In this document: positions 1 to 7,519 of the stretch, in pieces
Layout: the number at the start of each line of letters is the position of its first letter
Position numbering within the stretch: the stretch's first letter is position 1
From: JACVRX01 sp035697245
GTDB taxonomy: Bacteria > Actinomycetota > Actinomycetes > Jiangellales > Jiangellaceae
Length of the DNA stretch: 38,080 nt
Direction: 5' to 3'
Assembly (NCBI GenBank): GCA_035697245.1
Contig: DASSDH010000044.1
Span: 1 to 38,080, forward strand
The notes under the pieces: generated by a model
Database searches by the model: none
The model's input: the letters and a program-made list of their open reading frames with translations, nothing else
What the model was told of the DNA's origin: nothing
Made by a program: the position numbers and the translations under genes

Positions 1-120
1 AAGGCCCCGGCGAAGAAGGCCCCGGCCAAGAAGGCCCCGGCCAAGAAGGCCCCGGCCAAGAAGGCCCCGGCCAAGAAGGCCCCGGCCAAGAAGGCCCCGG
101 CCAAGAAGGCCCCGGCCAAG
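1..120 (+). repeat. Eight tandem 15-bp repeats encoding KAPAK
   Basis: Eight head-to-tail copies of a 15-base unit (AAGGCCCCGGCCAAG; the first copy has GCG in place of GCC) lie in frame and encode KAPAK. The array runs into the left edge of the window, so its full length is unknown. It is coding sequence and forms the lysine/alanine/proline-rich tail of the zinc-finger protein that follows. Near-identical units suggest expansion and contraction by slippage. Confidence 0.95.
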
Positions 121-540
121 AAGGCGGTTGCCCGGAAAGCGGCTCCGGAGGCGCTGGTCGTCCGGGCGGACGAACGCCCGTGGACGGCTGCCGAACTGGC
201 CGAGGTCCGTGCTCTGTTGGAGGCCGAGGCGGACCGGCTCCGCAGCGAGATCACCGAAGCGGAGTCCGACATTGCCGACCTGCTGCGCGACAGCAGCGAC
301 ACCGGCGGTGAGGACCAGGCGGACACCGGCTCGAAGACATTCGAGCGAGAGCATGAGATGTCCCTCGCCGCCAGCCACCGCGAGATCCTCGGCCAGACGG
401 AGCGGGCGTTGTCCAGGATCGACGACGGCTCGTACGGCGTGTGCGAGAGCTGCGGCAACCCCATCGGCAAGGCCCGGCTCCAGGCGTTTCCGCGTGCGAC
501 ACTGTGTATGACATGCAAGCAGCGGGAGGAGCGTCGCTGA
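1..540 (+). CDS. DksA/TraR-type zinc-finger protein with KAPAK-repeat tail (5' partial)
   Basis: The reading frame is open from base 1 to TGA at 538-540, giving 179 visible residues; the start lies outside the window. Residues 1-40 are the KAPAK repeats. An acidic, probably coiled-coil segment follows (about 60-130). The C terminus carries a C4 zinc finger of the DksA/TraR type, CESC and CMTC separated by about 17 residues, next to GSYGVCESCG, a typical family signature. DksA-like proteins bind the RNA polymerase secondary channel and adjust initiation; whether this one does so is inferred from family. The tail resembles histone H1-like tails of actinobacterial DNA-binding proteins, so it may also bind DNA. 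The gene overlaps the lspA start, suggesting co-transcription. Confidence 0.88.
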   Translation, partial: KAPAKKAPAKKAPAKKAPAKKAPAKKAPAKKAPAKKAPAKKAVARKAAPEALVVRADERPWTAAELAEVRALLEAEADRLRSEITEAESDIADLLRDSSDTGGEDQADTGSKTFEREHEMSLAASHREILGQTERALSRIDDGSYGVCESCGNPIGKARLQAFPRATLCMTCKQREERR

Positions 541-1064
541 CCGGCGACGCGGGCACACACCCAGTCCAAGGACGCCGCCGGGTCGGCGTCCTTCTCGCTG
601 TGGCGGCCACAGTCATCGTGCTCGACCAGATGAGCAAGATCATCGCCGTTGCCTCGTTGCAGGACGGCACGGTCGTCGAGGTCATCGATGGCGTCTTCCA
701 ACTGCGGCTCGTCCGCAACGCTGGCGCTGCCTTCAGCTTCGCAACCGGCCTGACGGTCGTGTTCACGGCCATCGCCGTCGTGGTGATCGTGGTGATCCTG
801 CGGTTGAGCCGAAGACTTACGAGCGTGCCGTGGGCAATCGCGTTGGGCGGGCTGCTCGGCGGGGCGGTGGGCAACCTGCTCGACCGCGTCATGCGCGAGC
901 CGGCGCCGCTGCGCGGCCACGTCGTCGACTTCCTGGAGCTAACGCACTGGCCGGTGTTCAACCTGGCGGACTCGGTGATCGTCGGATCGGCCGTGTTGAT
1001 GGCCTGGTTAAGTCTGCGCGGAGTGAGCTACGACGGCTCCGGGCCCGATCGGTCGGACGAGTGA
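513..1064 (+). CDS. lspA: Lipoprotein signal peptidase (signal peptidase II)
   Basis: LspA is an inner-membrane aspartyl protease that cleaves the signal peptide of prolipoproteins after Lgt has lipidated the cysteine. From ATG 513 the protein has 183 residues with four hydrophobic segments. The two catalytic aspartates are visible: D124 in GNLLDR and D153 in FNLADS. The upstream motif VRNAGAAFS is also typical. The start is uncertain. ATG 513 lies inside the preceding gene with no clear ribosome site, whereas a GGGAGGA purine run at 524-530 sits seven bases before an in-frame CTG at 537 that overlaps the preceding TGA. The gene ends in a GTGA overlap with the pseudouridine synthase. Its substrates probably include the lipoproteins encoded later in this window, and lgt is also here. 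Confidence 0.95.
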   Translation: MQAAGGASLTGDAGTHPVQGRRRVGVLLAVAATVIVLDQMSKIIAVASLQDGTVVEVIDGVFQLRLVRNAGAAFSFATGLTVVFTAIAVVVIVVILRLSRRLTSVPWAIALGGLLGGAVGNLLDRVMREPAPLRGHVVDFLELTHWPVFNLADSVIVGSAVLMAWLSLRGVSYDGSGPDRSDE

Positions 1065-1996
1065 GCGACCGGCGCCGAGTGCCGGTTCCGGAGGGTCTCG
1101 AGGGTGAGCGGCTGGATTCTGCGCTCGCCCGGCTTTTCGGGTTCTCACGTAGCCGCGCCGCTGACTTGGTCGAGCACGGACACGTGCTCGTCGACGGGGC
1201 GAGTGCCGTGAAGTCGGATCGGCTACGGCCCGGATCGTGGCTCGACGTCGAACTTCCGCCACCGCCCGGGCCGATCGAGGTGACGCCGGAGAGCGTGGAA
1301 GGCATGACCGTCGTCCACGACGACCCCGAGGTTGTGGTCGTCGACAAACCGGTCGGCGTTGCGGCACATCCGAGCCCAGGGTGGTCGGGTCCGACGGTCA
1401 TCGGCGGCCTGTCAGCTGCTGGATTCACGGTCTCGACGAGCGGCGTGGCGGAACGACAAGGAGTCGTGCACCGGCTCGACGTCGGCACCAGCGGCTTGAT
1501 GGTCATCGCCAAATCCGAGCGGGCGTACACCGCACTCAAGCAGCAGTTCCGGGACCGAACCGTCGACAAGATCTACCACGCCGTGGTGCAAGGCCATCCG
1601 GATCCGACCCGGGGCACGATCGAGGCGCCGATCGACCGGCATCCCACCCGGGACCACCGGTGGGCTGTGGTGGCTGGCGGCCGGCCCAGCATCACGCACT
1701 ACGACACGCTGGAGGCGTTCCCCGCCGCCAGCCTGCTCGAAATCCGACTCGAGACCGGGCGGACCCACCAAATCCGGGTCCACCTCAGCGCGCTGCGGCA
1801 CCCGTGCGTCGGCGACGCGACCTACGGCGCCGACCCGGTGCTCGCCGAGCAGTTGGGGTTGGGCCGGCAGTGGCTGCACGCCGTTCGCCTCGGCTTCGAG
1901 CACCCCGGTACCGGCGAGCGAGTGGTGTTCACATCGCCCTACCCGCCAGATCTCCAGCACGCGCTCGACGTGCTGGCCCATCGGCCATCGCGTTGA
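1061..1996 (+). CDS. RluA-family 23S rRNA pseudouridine synthase (RluD-like)
   Basis: This 311-residue protein has an N-terminal S4 RNA-binding domain (about 15-75; GFSRSRAADLVEHG) followed by the RluA catalytic domain. The catalytic aspartate is D140 in HRLDVGTSG, and the late motif GRTHQIRVHL is intact. Family members isomerise uridines in 23S rRNA or tRNA; the size and S4 domain point to RluD-type enzymes, which modify helix 69 of 23S rRNA, but target choice is inferred. The GTG start at 1061 overlaps the lspA stop (GTGA), a usual actinobacterial pairing. A longer frame upstream exists but lies wholly within lspA and was not used. Confidence 0.95.
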   Translation: MSDRRRVPVPEGLEGERLDSALARLFGFSRSRAADLVEHGHVLVDGASAVKSDRLRPGSWLDVELPPPPGPIEVTPESVEGMTVVHDDPEVVVVDKPVGVAAHPSPGWSGPTVIGGLSAAGFTVSTSGVAERQGVVHRLDVGTSGLMVIAKSERAYTALKQQFRDRTVDKIYHAVVQGHPDPTRGTIEAPIDRHPTRDHRWAVVAGGRPSITHYDTLEAFPAASLLEIRLETGRTHQIRVHLSALRHPCVGDATYGADPVLAEQLGLGRQWLHAVRLGFEHPGTGERVVFTSPYPPDLQHALDVLAHRPSR

Positions 1997-2053
1997 TCAT
2001 GCGAAGTGGCGGCTGTCTGAACGATTGGCCCAGCCGTTCGGCGATGATCAACG
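1991..2053. repeat. Imperfect palindromic element over the rluD-like stop
   Basis: CGTTGATCAT at 1991-2000 is perfectly inverted as ATGATCAACG at 2044-2053. A smaller GGCTG/CAGCC pair lies inside (2011-2015 and 2031-2035). The left arm contains the stop codon of the pseudouridine synthase gene. The shape fits either a 3'-end RNA hairpin or a short dispersed palindromic repeat; no U-rich tail follows. Copies elsewhere in the genome cannot be checked here. Confidence 0.6.
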
Positions 2054-2178
2054 AGGGCTGGCGGATGGGTTGGGCGCTCCGCGTCTCGGCATGCGGGACC
2101 GCCGTCTCGAAGCGGTAGACCAATGCTGGCGTTCCCCATACCGTCGCCCCGTGCGACAGGCGTATTTCGCGTTTACGG

Positions 2179-2210
2179 AGCCGACCCGGGTGGTCGGCTG
2201 CGTCGACGCA
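2179..2210. promoter_or_regulatory. Hairpin plus perfect 12-bp palindrome (possible operator)
   Basis: AGCCGACC at 2179-2186 pairs with GGTCGGCT at 2192-2199 around a five-base loop. TGCGTCGACGCA at 2199-2210 is a perfect palindrome sharing one base with it. The position upstream of the chorismate mutase fusion gene allows an operator role, but this is inference. The terminator at 2242-2266 lies between this site and the gene, which argues that it could equally be part of the upstream transcript's 3' end. Confidence 0.35.
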
Positions 2211-2241
2211 ACCTGACGCAGCATCTACTCGAGTCGGCTCG

Positions 2242-2266
2242 AAGGCAGAGGCTTCGCCTCTGCCTT
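2242..2266 (+). terminator. Rho-independent-type terminator hairpin
   Basis: AAGGCAGAGG at 2242-2251 is perfectly complementary to CCTCTGCCTT at 2257-2266 with loop CTTCG, followed by a short T run. This ten-base-pair stem is the strongest terminator-like structure in the window and probably ends the lspA-rluD transcript. The A residues on the left arm could let it act in both directions. Confidence 0.8.
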
Positions 2267-2329
2267 TCGTCATGAAAATGGCCGGCTCGGGCATCGACCT
2301 CGGGTGCGGCCCCGGACAGAGGAGCGCCT

Positions 2330-3286
2330 GTGACCACAACCGCCGACCCGCCGGCATCCGTGCGGCATCGCGTCGTGCCGATCGGCACCGAGGTCCTCGG
2401 GGGAACCCGGCTGCCGGTACTGGCCGGACCGCGGCACGGAGCCGACATGGTCCACGTCAGCCTCCGTCGTCGCCATGGGCTGCCCGGCGCGGCGGACGAG
2501 CTCGCCCAGGTGCGCGACCTCACCGCTGGTCCGCTTGTGGTCGAGCCGTTCTCGGCCGACGACCTCCCCGCGGTGGTCCGCTTCGGCGACGGGATCGTCG
2601 TGCGCGGGGAGTGGATGCAGGACTTCCGCCTGCTCGTCGCTGTCGGTCGCGCGGGACTCCCTGTCGTCCTGCACCGCGGTGCGCATTGCACCGTCGAAGA
2701 GTGGCTGTCGTCGCTGGAGTACGTGCGAGCCGAGGGCAATGACGCCGTCGTGCTCTGCGAGGGCGGTAGCCGCACGTACGGGGGCGGCCGGACCACGCTC
2801 GACCTGGCCCTGGTCAGCGAGGTTCGAGATCGGTCCGGTCGGCCGGTCCTGGTCGACGTGGGCGACGCACCCTGGCTCGCCGGCGCGGCGGTCGCGGCCG
2901 GGGCCGACGGTGTCTGGCTGAACGAGGACGCCGAGCCGGCTGACGTCGCGGCCGCCATGGAGACAGTTGCGACCCTGACGCCGGTCGTGCGGCAGGTCAA
3001 ACCGCTGTCCCTTCCGGGCTGTCGCGAAGCGATCGACCGCGTCGACGCCGCGTTCGCTGCGCTGCTCGAATACCGGGTCGCACTGGTCAGCGAAGTCCAG
3101 CGGCACAAACCCGTGAGCGGACATGCTGGGCGGGATCGGGCCAGGGAAGCCGAGATCGTGCGCACCATGGCGAACCGTGTGCCGTCGCTTGACCGAGCCG
3201 GTCTCGCGCGGATCATGGATGCCGTGATCACGGCCGGCCTGGATGCCGCCGAAACCGCGCACGCACCCGTGCTCTGGCGGTTGTAG
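2330..3286 (+). CDS. Chorismate mutase (AroQ type) fused to a degenerate DAHP-synthase-like domain
   Basis: This 318-residue protein has two parts. Residues about 25-220 follow the class I-beta DAHP synthase / KDO8P synthase barrel (WMQDFRLLVAVGRAGLPVVL, GNDAVVLCEGG), but key catalytic positions are altered: AGPC has become AGPR (R35), the LLKRG lysine is H115, CERGIRT reads CEGGSRT (G145), DPSH reads DVGD, and the substrate-binding RGGAFKPRTSPY segment is missing. Residues about 231-310 are an AroQ chorismate mutase helix bundle whose pocket residues (R232, the Arg of EYR, the Lys of RHK, and the Asp, Arg and Glu of DRARE) align with E. coli R11, R28, K39, D48, R51 and E52. It therefore probably converts chorismate to prephenate, with the barrel as a regulatory or docking domain; this is inferred. 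GTG 2330 has a good GAGGAG ribosome site. Confidence 0.8.
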   Translation: MTTTADPPASVRHRVVPIGTEVLGGTRLPVLAGPRHGADMVHVSLRRRHGLPGAADELAQVRDLTAGPLVVEPFSADDLPAVVRFGDGIVVRGEWMQDFRLLVAVGRAGLPVVLHRGAHCTVEEWLSSLEYVRAEGNDAVVLCEGGSRTYGGGRTTLDLALVSEVRDRSGRPVLVDVGDAPWLAGAAVAAGADGVWLNEDAEPADVAAAMETVATLTPVVRQVKPLSLPGCREAIDRVDAAFAALLEYRVALVSEVQRHKPVSGHAGRDRAREAEIVRTMANRVPSLDRAGLARIMDAVITAGLDAAETAHAPVLWRL

Positions 3287-3348
3287 GCCGGCCGACGAGC
3301 GAGCGAGGGAGCATCCGGCGGGGCGTCCCGGGGTTGTCGGAATGGCCG

Positions 3349-3370
3349 CCTAGACTCGGGCGGAATCCGC
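3349..3370 (+). promoter_or_regulatory. Putative dnaE promoter -10 box with inverted repeat at the start site
   Basis: TAGACT at 3349-3354 matches the actinobacterial -10 consensus TAnnnT. GGGCGG-AAT-CCGCCC at 3356-3370 is a perfect inverted repeat centred on the expected transcription start. No convincing -35 hexamer was seen. The leader to GTG 3393 carries a GAGGAGG ribosome site. Confidence 0.45.
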
Positions 3371-3392
3371 CCGCCGAGGAGGCGCCTGCGCT

Positions 3393-6300
3393 GTGCCCAA
3401 TCCGTCCGCCGTGAGCAGCGGGGCCAACTTCGCGCACCTGCACGTGCACACCGAGTACTCCATGCTCGATGGTGCCGCGCGGCTGGACGACCTGTTCGCC
3501 GAGGCCGCGAACCAGGGCATGCCGGCGTTGGCGATGACCGACCACGGCAACGTGTTCGGCGCCTACGACTTCTACCAGAAGGCGCGCCGGCACGGGGTCA
3601 AGCCGATAATCGGCACTGAGGCCTACCTCACTCCGGGCACCAGTAGGTTCGACAAGACGCGGGTGCGCTGGGGGGGCGGCGGGGAAGACGACGTCTCCGG
3701 CGGTGGCGCGTATACGCATCTGACGCTGCTGGCCGAAAGCACCGGCGGGATGCACAACCTGTTCCGGCTCGCGTCACTGGCGTCGCTGGAGGGTTTCTAT
3801 TTCAAGCCACGGATGGATCGCGAGCTGCTGCAGACCTACTCCGGCGGCATCATCGCCACGACCGGATGCCCAGGGGGCGAGGTGCAGACAATGTTGCGCC
3901 TCGGCCGGTACGACGACGCGGTCGCTGCCGCGGCAGAGTTCCGTGACATCTTCGGCCGGGAGAACTACTTCGTCGAGCTGATGGACCACGGGCTCGGCAT
4001 CGAGCGCCGGGTACGCGACAACCTGCTGCGCCTGGCCAATGACCTTCGGCTGCCACTGGTCGCGACCAACGACCTGCATTACACCTATCCGCGCGACCAC
4101 GAGGCGCACGCCGTGCTGCTGTGCGTGCAGTCCGCGTCGACGCTGGCCGATCCCAACCGGTTCAAGTTCGAGGCCGACGACTTCTACCTCAAATCCGCAG
4201 CGGAGATGCGCGAGCTCTGGTCCGAGCTGCCTGAGGCGTGCGACAACACTCTGCGCATCGCCGAGCGATGCGAGGTGAGGTTCACCGAGGGCGCCAACTT
4301 CATGCCCCGGTTTCCGGTCCCCGATGGGGAATCGGAGACCTCGTGGTTCGTCCAGGAGGTCGAGCGGGGGCTGCATCGCCGATACCCCACCGGCGTGCCC
4401 GAGCGCGCCCGCCGCCAGGCTGAGTACGAGACCGAGGTCATCTGTGACAAGGGGTACCCGGCGTACTTTCTGGTCGCCGCCGACTTCATCGGCTGGGCCA
4501 AGAACCAGGGAATAAGAGTCGGGCCGGGGCGCGGGTCGGCCGCGGGCGCCATCGTCGCCTACGCACTGGGAATCACCGACCTCGACCCGATCCAGCACGG
4601 GCTGGTGTTCGAGCGGTTCCTCAACCCGGAGCGTGCCTCGATGCCGGACATCGACATCGACTTCGACGAGCGCCGCCGCGGCGAGGTGATCCGCTACGTC
4701 ACCGACAAGTACGGCTCGGACCGGGTGGCGCAGATCGTCACCTACGGGACGATCAAGGCCAAACAGGCGATCAAGGATGCCTGCCGGGTGCTGGGCTTCG
4801 CGTTCGCGATGGGGGAGCGTATTACGAAGGCGATGCCGCCGTCGGTCATGGGCAAGGACATCGCGCTGGCGGGCATCTTCGACCCCCAGGACAGGCGGTA
4901 CGCCGAAGCCAACGAGTTCCGCGAGCTCTACGCCTCGGACGCCGACGTGCAGAAGATCGTCGACACCGCCAAAGGTTTGGAGAACCTCAAGCGCCAGTGG
5001 GGGGTACACGCAGCCGGCGTGATCATGTCCTCCGAGCCGCTGATGGACCACATCCCGGTCATGAAGCGTGAGCAGGACGGCGCGATCATCACCCAGTTCG
5101 ACTACCCCACCTGCGAGGCGCTCGGCCTGGTGAAGATGGACTTCCTTGGGCTGAGGAACCTCACCGTCCTCGACGATGCCTGCCGCAACATCGTGCGAAA
5201 TGGCAAGGAACCGGTCGATCTTCAGACCCTCCCGCTCGACGATCAGCCCACTTACGAACTGCTGGCCCGTGGTGACACGCTGGGCGTCTTCCAGCTCGAC
5301 GGTGGTCCGATGCGCTCGCTGCTGCGGCTGATGAAACCCGACAGCTTCAAAGACATCTCCGCCGTCGGCGCCCTCTACCGGCCGGGGCCGATGGGTGCGC
5401 AGTCGCACACCAACTACGCCTTACGCAAGCATGGCAAGCAGCCGATCACACCGATTCATCCCGAGCTCGCCGAGCCGCTGGCCGAGATTCTGGACGAGAC
5501 CTACGGCCTGATCGTCTACCAGGAGCAGGTGCTGTCCATCGCGCAGAAGGTCGCCGGCTACTCCCTCGGCAAGGCCGACCTCTTGCGCAAGGCAATGGGG
5601 AAAAAGAAGCGCGAGGTGCTCGACGCGGAGTTCGTCGCGTTCTCCGAGAGCATGCGGAGGGCGGGCTACTCCGTCGACGCGGTCAAGACGCTTTGGGACA
5701 CCCTGGTGCCGTTCTCCGACTATGCGTTCAACAAGGCGCACACCGCGGCCTACGGCCTGATCTCCTACTGGACGGCGTACCTCAAGGCGAACTATCCGGC
5801 CGAATACATGGCGGCCTTGCTCACCAGCGTCCGCGACGACAAGGACCGCACCGCGGTGTACCTCGGCGAGTGCCGACGAATGGGGATCAAGGTACTGGCG
5901 CCGGACGTGAACGAGTCCGAGGGCGACTTCACTCCGGTCGGCACCGACGTACGGTTCGGCCTGGCGGCAATTCGCAATGTCGGCGGCAACGTGGTCGAGG
6001 GCGTGGTGGCCGCCCGCGCCGCCGAGGGCCGGTTCGAGTCATTCCCGGACTTCATGGACAAGGTTCCCGTGGTGGTCTGCAACAAGCGGGTGGTCGAGTC
6101 GCTTGTCAAGGCGGGGGCGTTCGACTCGCTTGGTTACTCCCGCCGGTCTCTGGCGGCGGTCTTCGACGCTGCAGTCGACGCTGTGCTCGATATCAAGCGC
6201 AACGAGGCAATCGGCCAGTTCGACCTGTTCGGCGGGGCGGTGGGGAACCGGCAAGGGCTCGAGGTCATCGTGCCCGACCTGTCCGAATGGGACAAGCAGG

Positions 6301-6923
6301 TCAAGCTCGGCTACGAGCGGGAGATGCTCGGTCTCTATGTCTCCGACCACCCGCTGCTTGGCGTCGACCACCTGTTGTCCCGGTCGACCGACCGCACTAT
6401 CTCCTCGCTGGCGGACGAGGAAGAATGCCCGCCCGGCACGGTGGTCACCATCGGGGGACTGGTCACCGGGTTGCAGCGCAAGGTCACCCGCCGCGGTGAC
6501 ACCTGGGCAATCGCCACGGTGGAAGATCTCGAGGGCTCGGTCGAGGTCATGTTGTTCCCCGCCACGTACCAACAGCACGCTCTGCAACTGGCCGAGGACG
6601 TGATCGTCGTCGTCAAGGGCCGAGTAGATCGCCGCGACGACTCTGCGCAGGTGATTGCGAGCGAACTCAGCCTTCCTGACATGTCCGAGGCACCGAGGGG
6701 CCCCGTGGTGGTCAACATGGCCGTGGCCCGGTGCACCGCACCCATGGTCGATCGGCTCAAAGACGTGCTGGCCACCCATCCAGGGAGCACCGAGGTCCAT
6801 CTTCGTTTGCACGGCGCCGGTCGCACCACGGTGATGCGCCTGGACGACTCCTTACGGGTGACCCCGTCCAGCGCGTTGATGGGCGACTTGAAGGCCTTGC
6901 TCGGGCCGGCTTGTCTGGGGTGA
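3393..6923 (+). CDS. dnaE: DNA polymerase III alpha subunit (DnaE1)
   Basis: This is the replicative DNA polymerase catalytic subunit, 1176 residues, close to the size of mycobacterial DnaE1. The N-terminal PHP domain keeps all nine metal ligands known from M. tuberculosis DnaE1: H17, H19, D26, H51, E76, H109, C159, D227 and H229, so it should be an active proofreading nuclease. The polymerase aspartates are D419 and D421 in MPDIDIDFDE and D583 in KMDFLGLRN. Helix-hairpin-helix sequence (about 800-900) and an OB fold (VVTIGGLVTGLQRKVTRRGD) follow. The GTG start at 3393 has GAGGAGG about 13-19 bases upstream; the sequence just after it (NFAHLHVHTEYS) shows the N terminus is complete. No intein is present. 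The stop overlaps the next gene as GTGA. Confidence 0.98.
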   Translation: MPNPSAVSSGANFAHLHVHTEYSMLDGAARLDDLFAEAANQGMPALAMTDHGNVFGAYDFYQKARRHGVKPIIGTEAYLTPGTSRFDKTRVRWGGGGEDDVSGGGAYTHLTLLAESTGGMHNLFRLASLASLEGFYFKPRMDRELLQTYSGGIIATTGCPGGEVQTMLRLGRYDDAVAAAAEFRDIFGRENYFVELMDHGLGIERRVRDNLLRLANDLRLPLVATNDLHYTYPRDHEAHAVLLCVQSASTLADPNRFKFEADDFYLKSAAEMRELWSELPEACDNTLRIAERCEVRFTEGANFMPRFPVPDGESETSWFVQEVERGLHRRYPTGVPERARRQAEYETEVICDKGYPAYFLVAADFIGWAKNQGIRVGPGRGSAAGAIVAYALGITDLDPIQHGLVFERFLNPERASMPDIDIDFDERRRGEVIRYVTDKYGSDRVAQIVTYGTIKAKQAIKDACRVLGFAFAMGERITKAMPPSVMGKDIALAGIFDPQDRRYAEANEFRELYASDADVQKIVDTAKGLENLKRQWGVHAAGVIMSSEPLMDHIPVMKREQDGAIITQFDYPTCEALGLVKMDFLGLRNLTVLDDACRNIVRNGKEPVDLQTLPLDDQPTYELLARGDTLGVFQLDGGPMRSLLRLMKPDSFKDISAVGALYRPGPMGAQSHTNYALRKHGKQPITPIHPELAEPLAEILDETYGLIVYQEQVLSIAQKVAGYSLGKADLLRKAMGKKKREVLDAEFVAFSESMRRAGYSVDAVKTLWDTLVPFSDYAFNKAHTAAYGLISYWTAYLKANYPAEYMAALLTSVRDDKDRTAVYLGECRRMGIKVLAPDVNESEGDFTPVGTDVRFGLAAIRNVGGNVVEGVVAARAAEGRFESFPDFMDKVPVVVCNKRVVESLVKAGAFDSLGYSRRSLAAVFDAAVDAVLDIKRNEAIGQFDLFGGAVGNRQGLEVIVPDLSEWDKQVKLGYEREMLGLYVSDHPLLGVDHLLSRSTDRTISSLADEEECPPGTVVTIGGLVTGLQRKVTRRGDTWAIATVEDLEGSVEVMLFPATYQQHALQLAEDVIVVVKGRVDRRDDSAQVIASELSLPDMSEAPRGPVVVNMAVARCTAPMVDRLKDVLATHPGSTEVHLRLHGAGRTTVMRLDDSLRVTPSSALMGDLKALLGPACLG

Positions 6924-7519
6924 GCGAGGCGAGCAGTGCTGCGCGCGTCCGCCGGCGAATCCGTGGTCGGCCCCCGTCAACACTTCGGGTTGTCGCCGAG
7001 ACCGTGCTGATCTCGCTTGCGGCTGGAGTCCTCGTCGGGCTGTTCTGGTGGCTGCTCGCCCCGACGTTCGCCGTCGAGGTGATCGCCGGCGAGCTACGAC
7101 CGATCGGACCGGTCGGCGAGAACCGGTTCGGGGCCGATGCCTGGTTCACGATTCTCTCGTGCATCGCGGGCGTGTTGGTCGCCCTGGTGATGTTCCTGCG
7201 GCACCTGCGCCGCCCGGTCGTGACCGTGTGTGCGCTCGCTGCGGCTGGTCTGGCGGGCAGCGCCGTGGGCTGGCGGCTCGGCGTGCTGCTTGGCCCGGAA
7301 CCGATCGCCGGTGCACTCGAGGACATCACCGACGGCACCCGGATCGACTTTCCACTTGATCTGGGAGCTACCGGTCTGCTCTTCGGGTGGCCGATTGCGG
7401 CGGTCGCCACGGTCGCCGTGATTTGCCTGCTCGGCCATGACCAAGGCCGTCTGCGGTCGACCGGCGACGAGCCAGATCTCAGCCGTGCCGACCAATCCGC
7501 GCCGTGGTCGCTCCCGTGA
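6920..7519 (+). CDS. Small integral membrane protein, DUF2567-like
   Basis: A 199-residue protein beginning at GTG 6920, overlapping the dnaE stop (GTGA). It has an arginine-rich N terminus (about 1-25) and four hydrophobic segments: VLISLAAGVLVGLFWWLL, FTILSCIAGVLVALVMFL, VTVCALAAAGLAGSAVGW and LLFGWPIAAVATVAVICLL. A periplasmic-type loop lies between the first two. Actinobacteria often carry a DUF2567 membrane protein directly after dnaE and this fits in size and layout, but I recognise no functional motif. The last 41 bases overlap the convergent YbaK gene. Confidence 0.75.
   Translation: MSEASSAARVRRRIRGRPPSTLRVVAETVLISLAAGVLVGLFWWLLAPTFAVEVIAGELRPIGPVGENRFGADAWFTILSCIAGVLVALVMFLRHLRRPVVTVCALAAAGLAGSAVGWRLGVLLGPEPIAGALEDITDGTRIDFPLDLGATGLLFGWPIAAVATVAVICLLGHDQGRLRSTGDEPDLSRADQSAPWSLP

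Larger units (their letters stand above)
1997..2329. other. Non-coding gap rich in inverted repeats
   Basis: No convincing gene was found in these 333 bases. They hold most of the palindromic element starting at 1991, a hairpin and 12-bp palindrome at 2179-2210, a strong terminator hairpin at 2242-2266 and a GAGGAG ribosome site (about 2317-2323) for the next gene. In 2054-2178 nothing is recognisable. A 142-codon open frame on the minus strand (1929-2357) was judged accidental. Confidence 0.6.

Noticed and set aside
1..120. Tandem 15-base repeats as a CRISPR-like array
   Set aside because: There are no spacers; the units are contiguous, in frame and encode a KAPAK tail.
1929..2357. A 142-codon open frame on the minus strand over the gap after the pseudouridine synthase gene
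   Set aside because: It runs through several palindromes and the terminator hairpin, overlaps both flanking genes, has no ribosome site and shows no recognisable motif.
3356..3370. GGGCGG/CCGCCC hairpin before dnaE as a terminator
   Set aside because: It lies directly after a -10 box and has no T run, so an operator or chance repeat is more likely.
3774..5408. A 544-codon open frame on the minus strand opposite dnaE
   Set aside because: Antisense shadow of dnaE with His/Arg/Val-rich composition and no family similarity.
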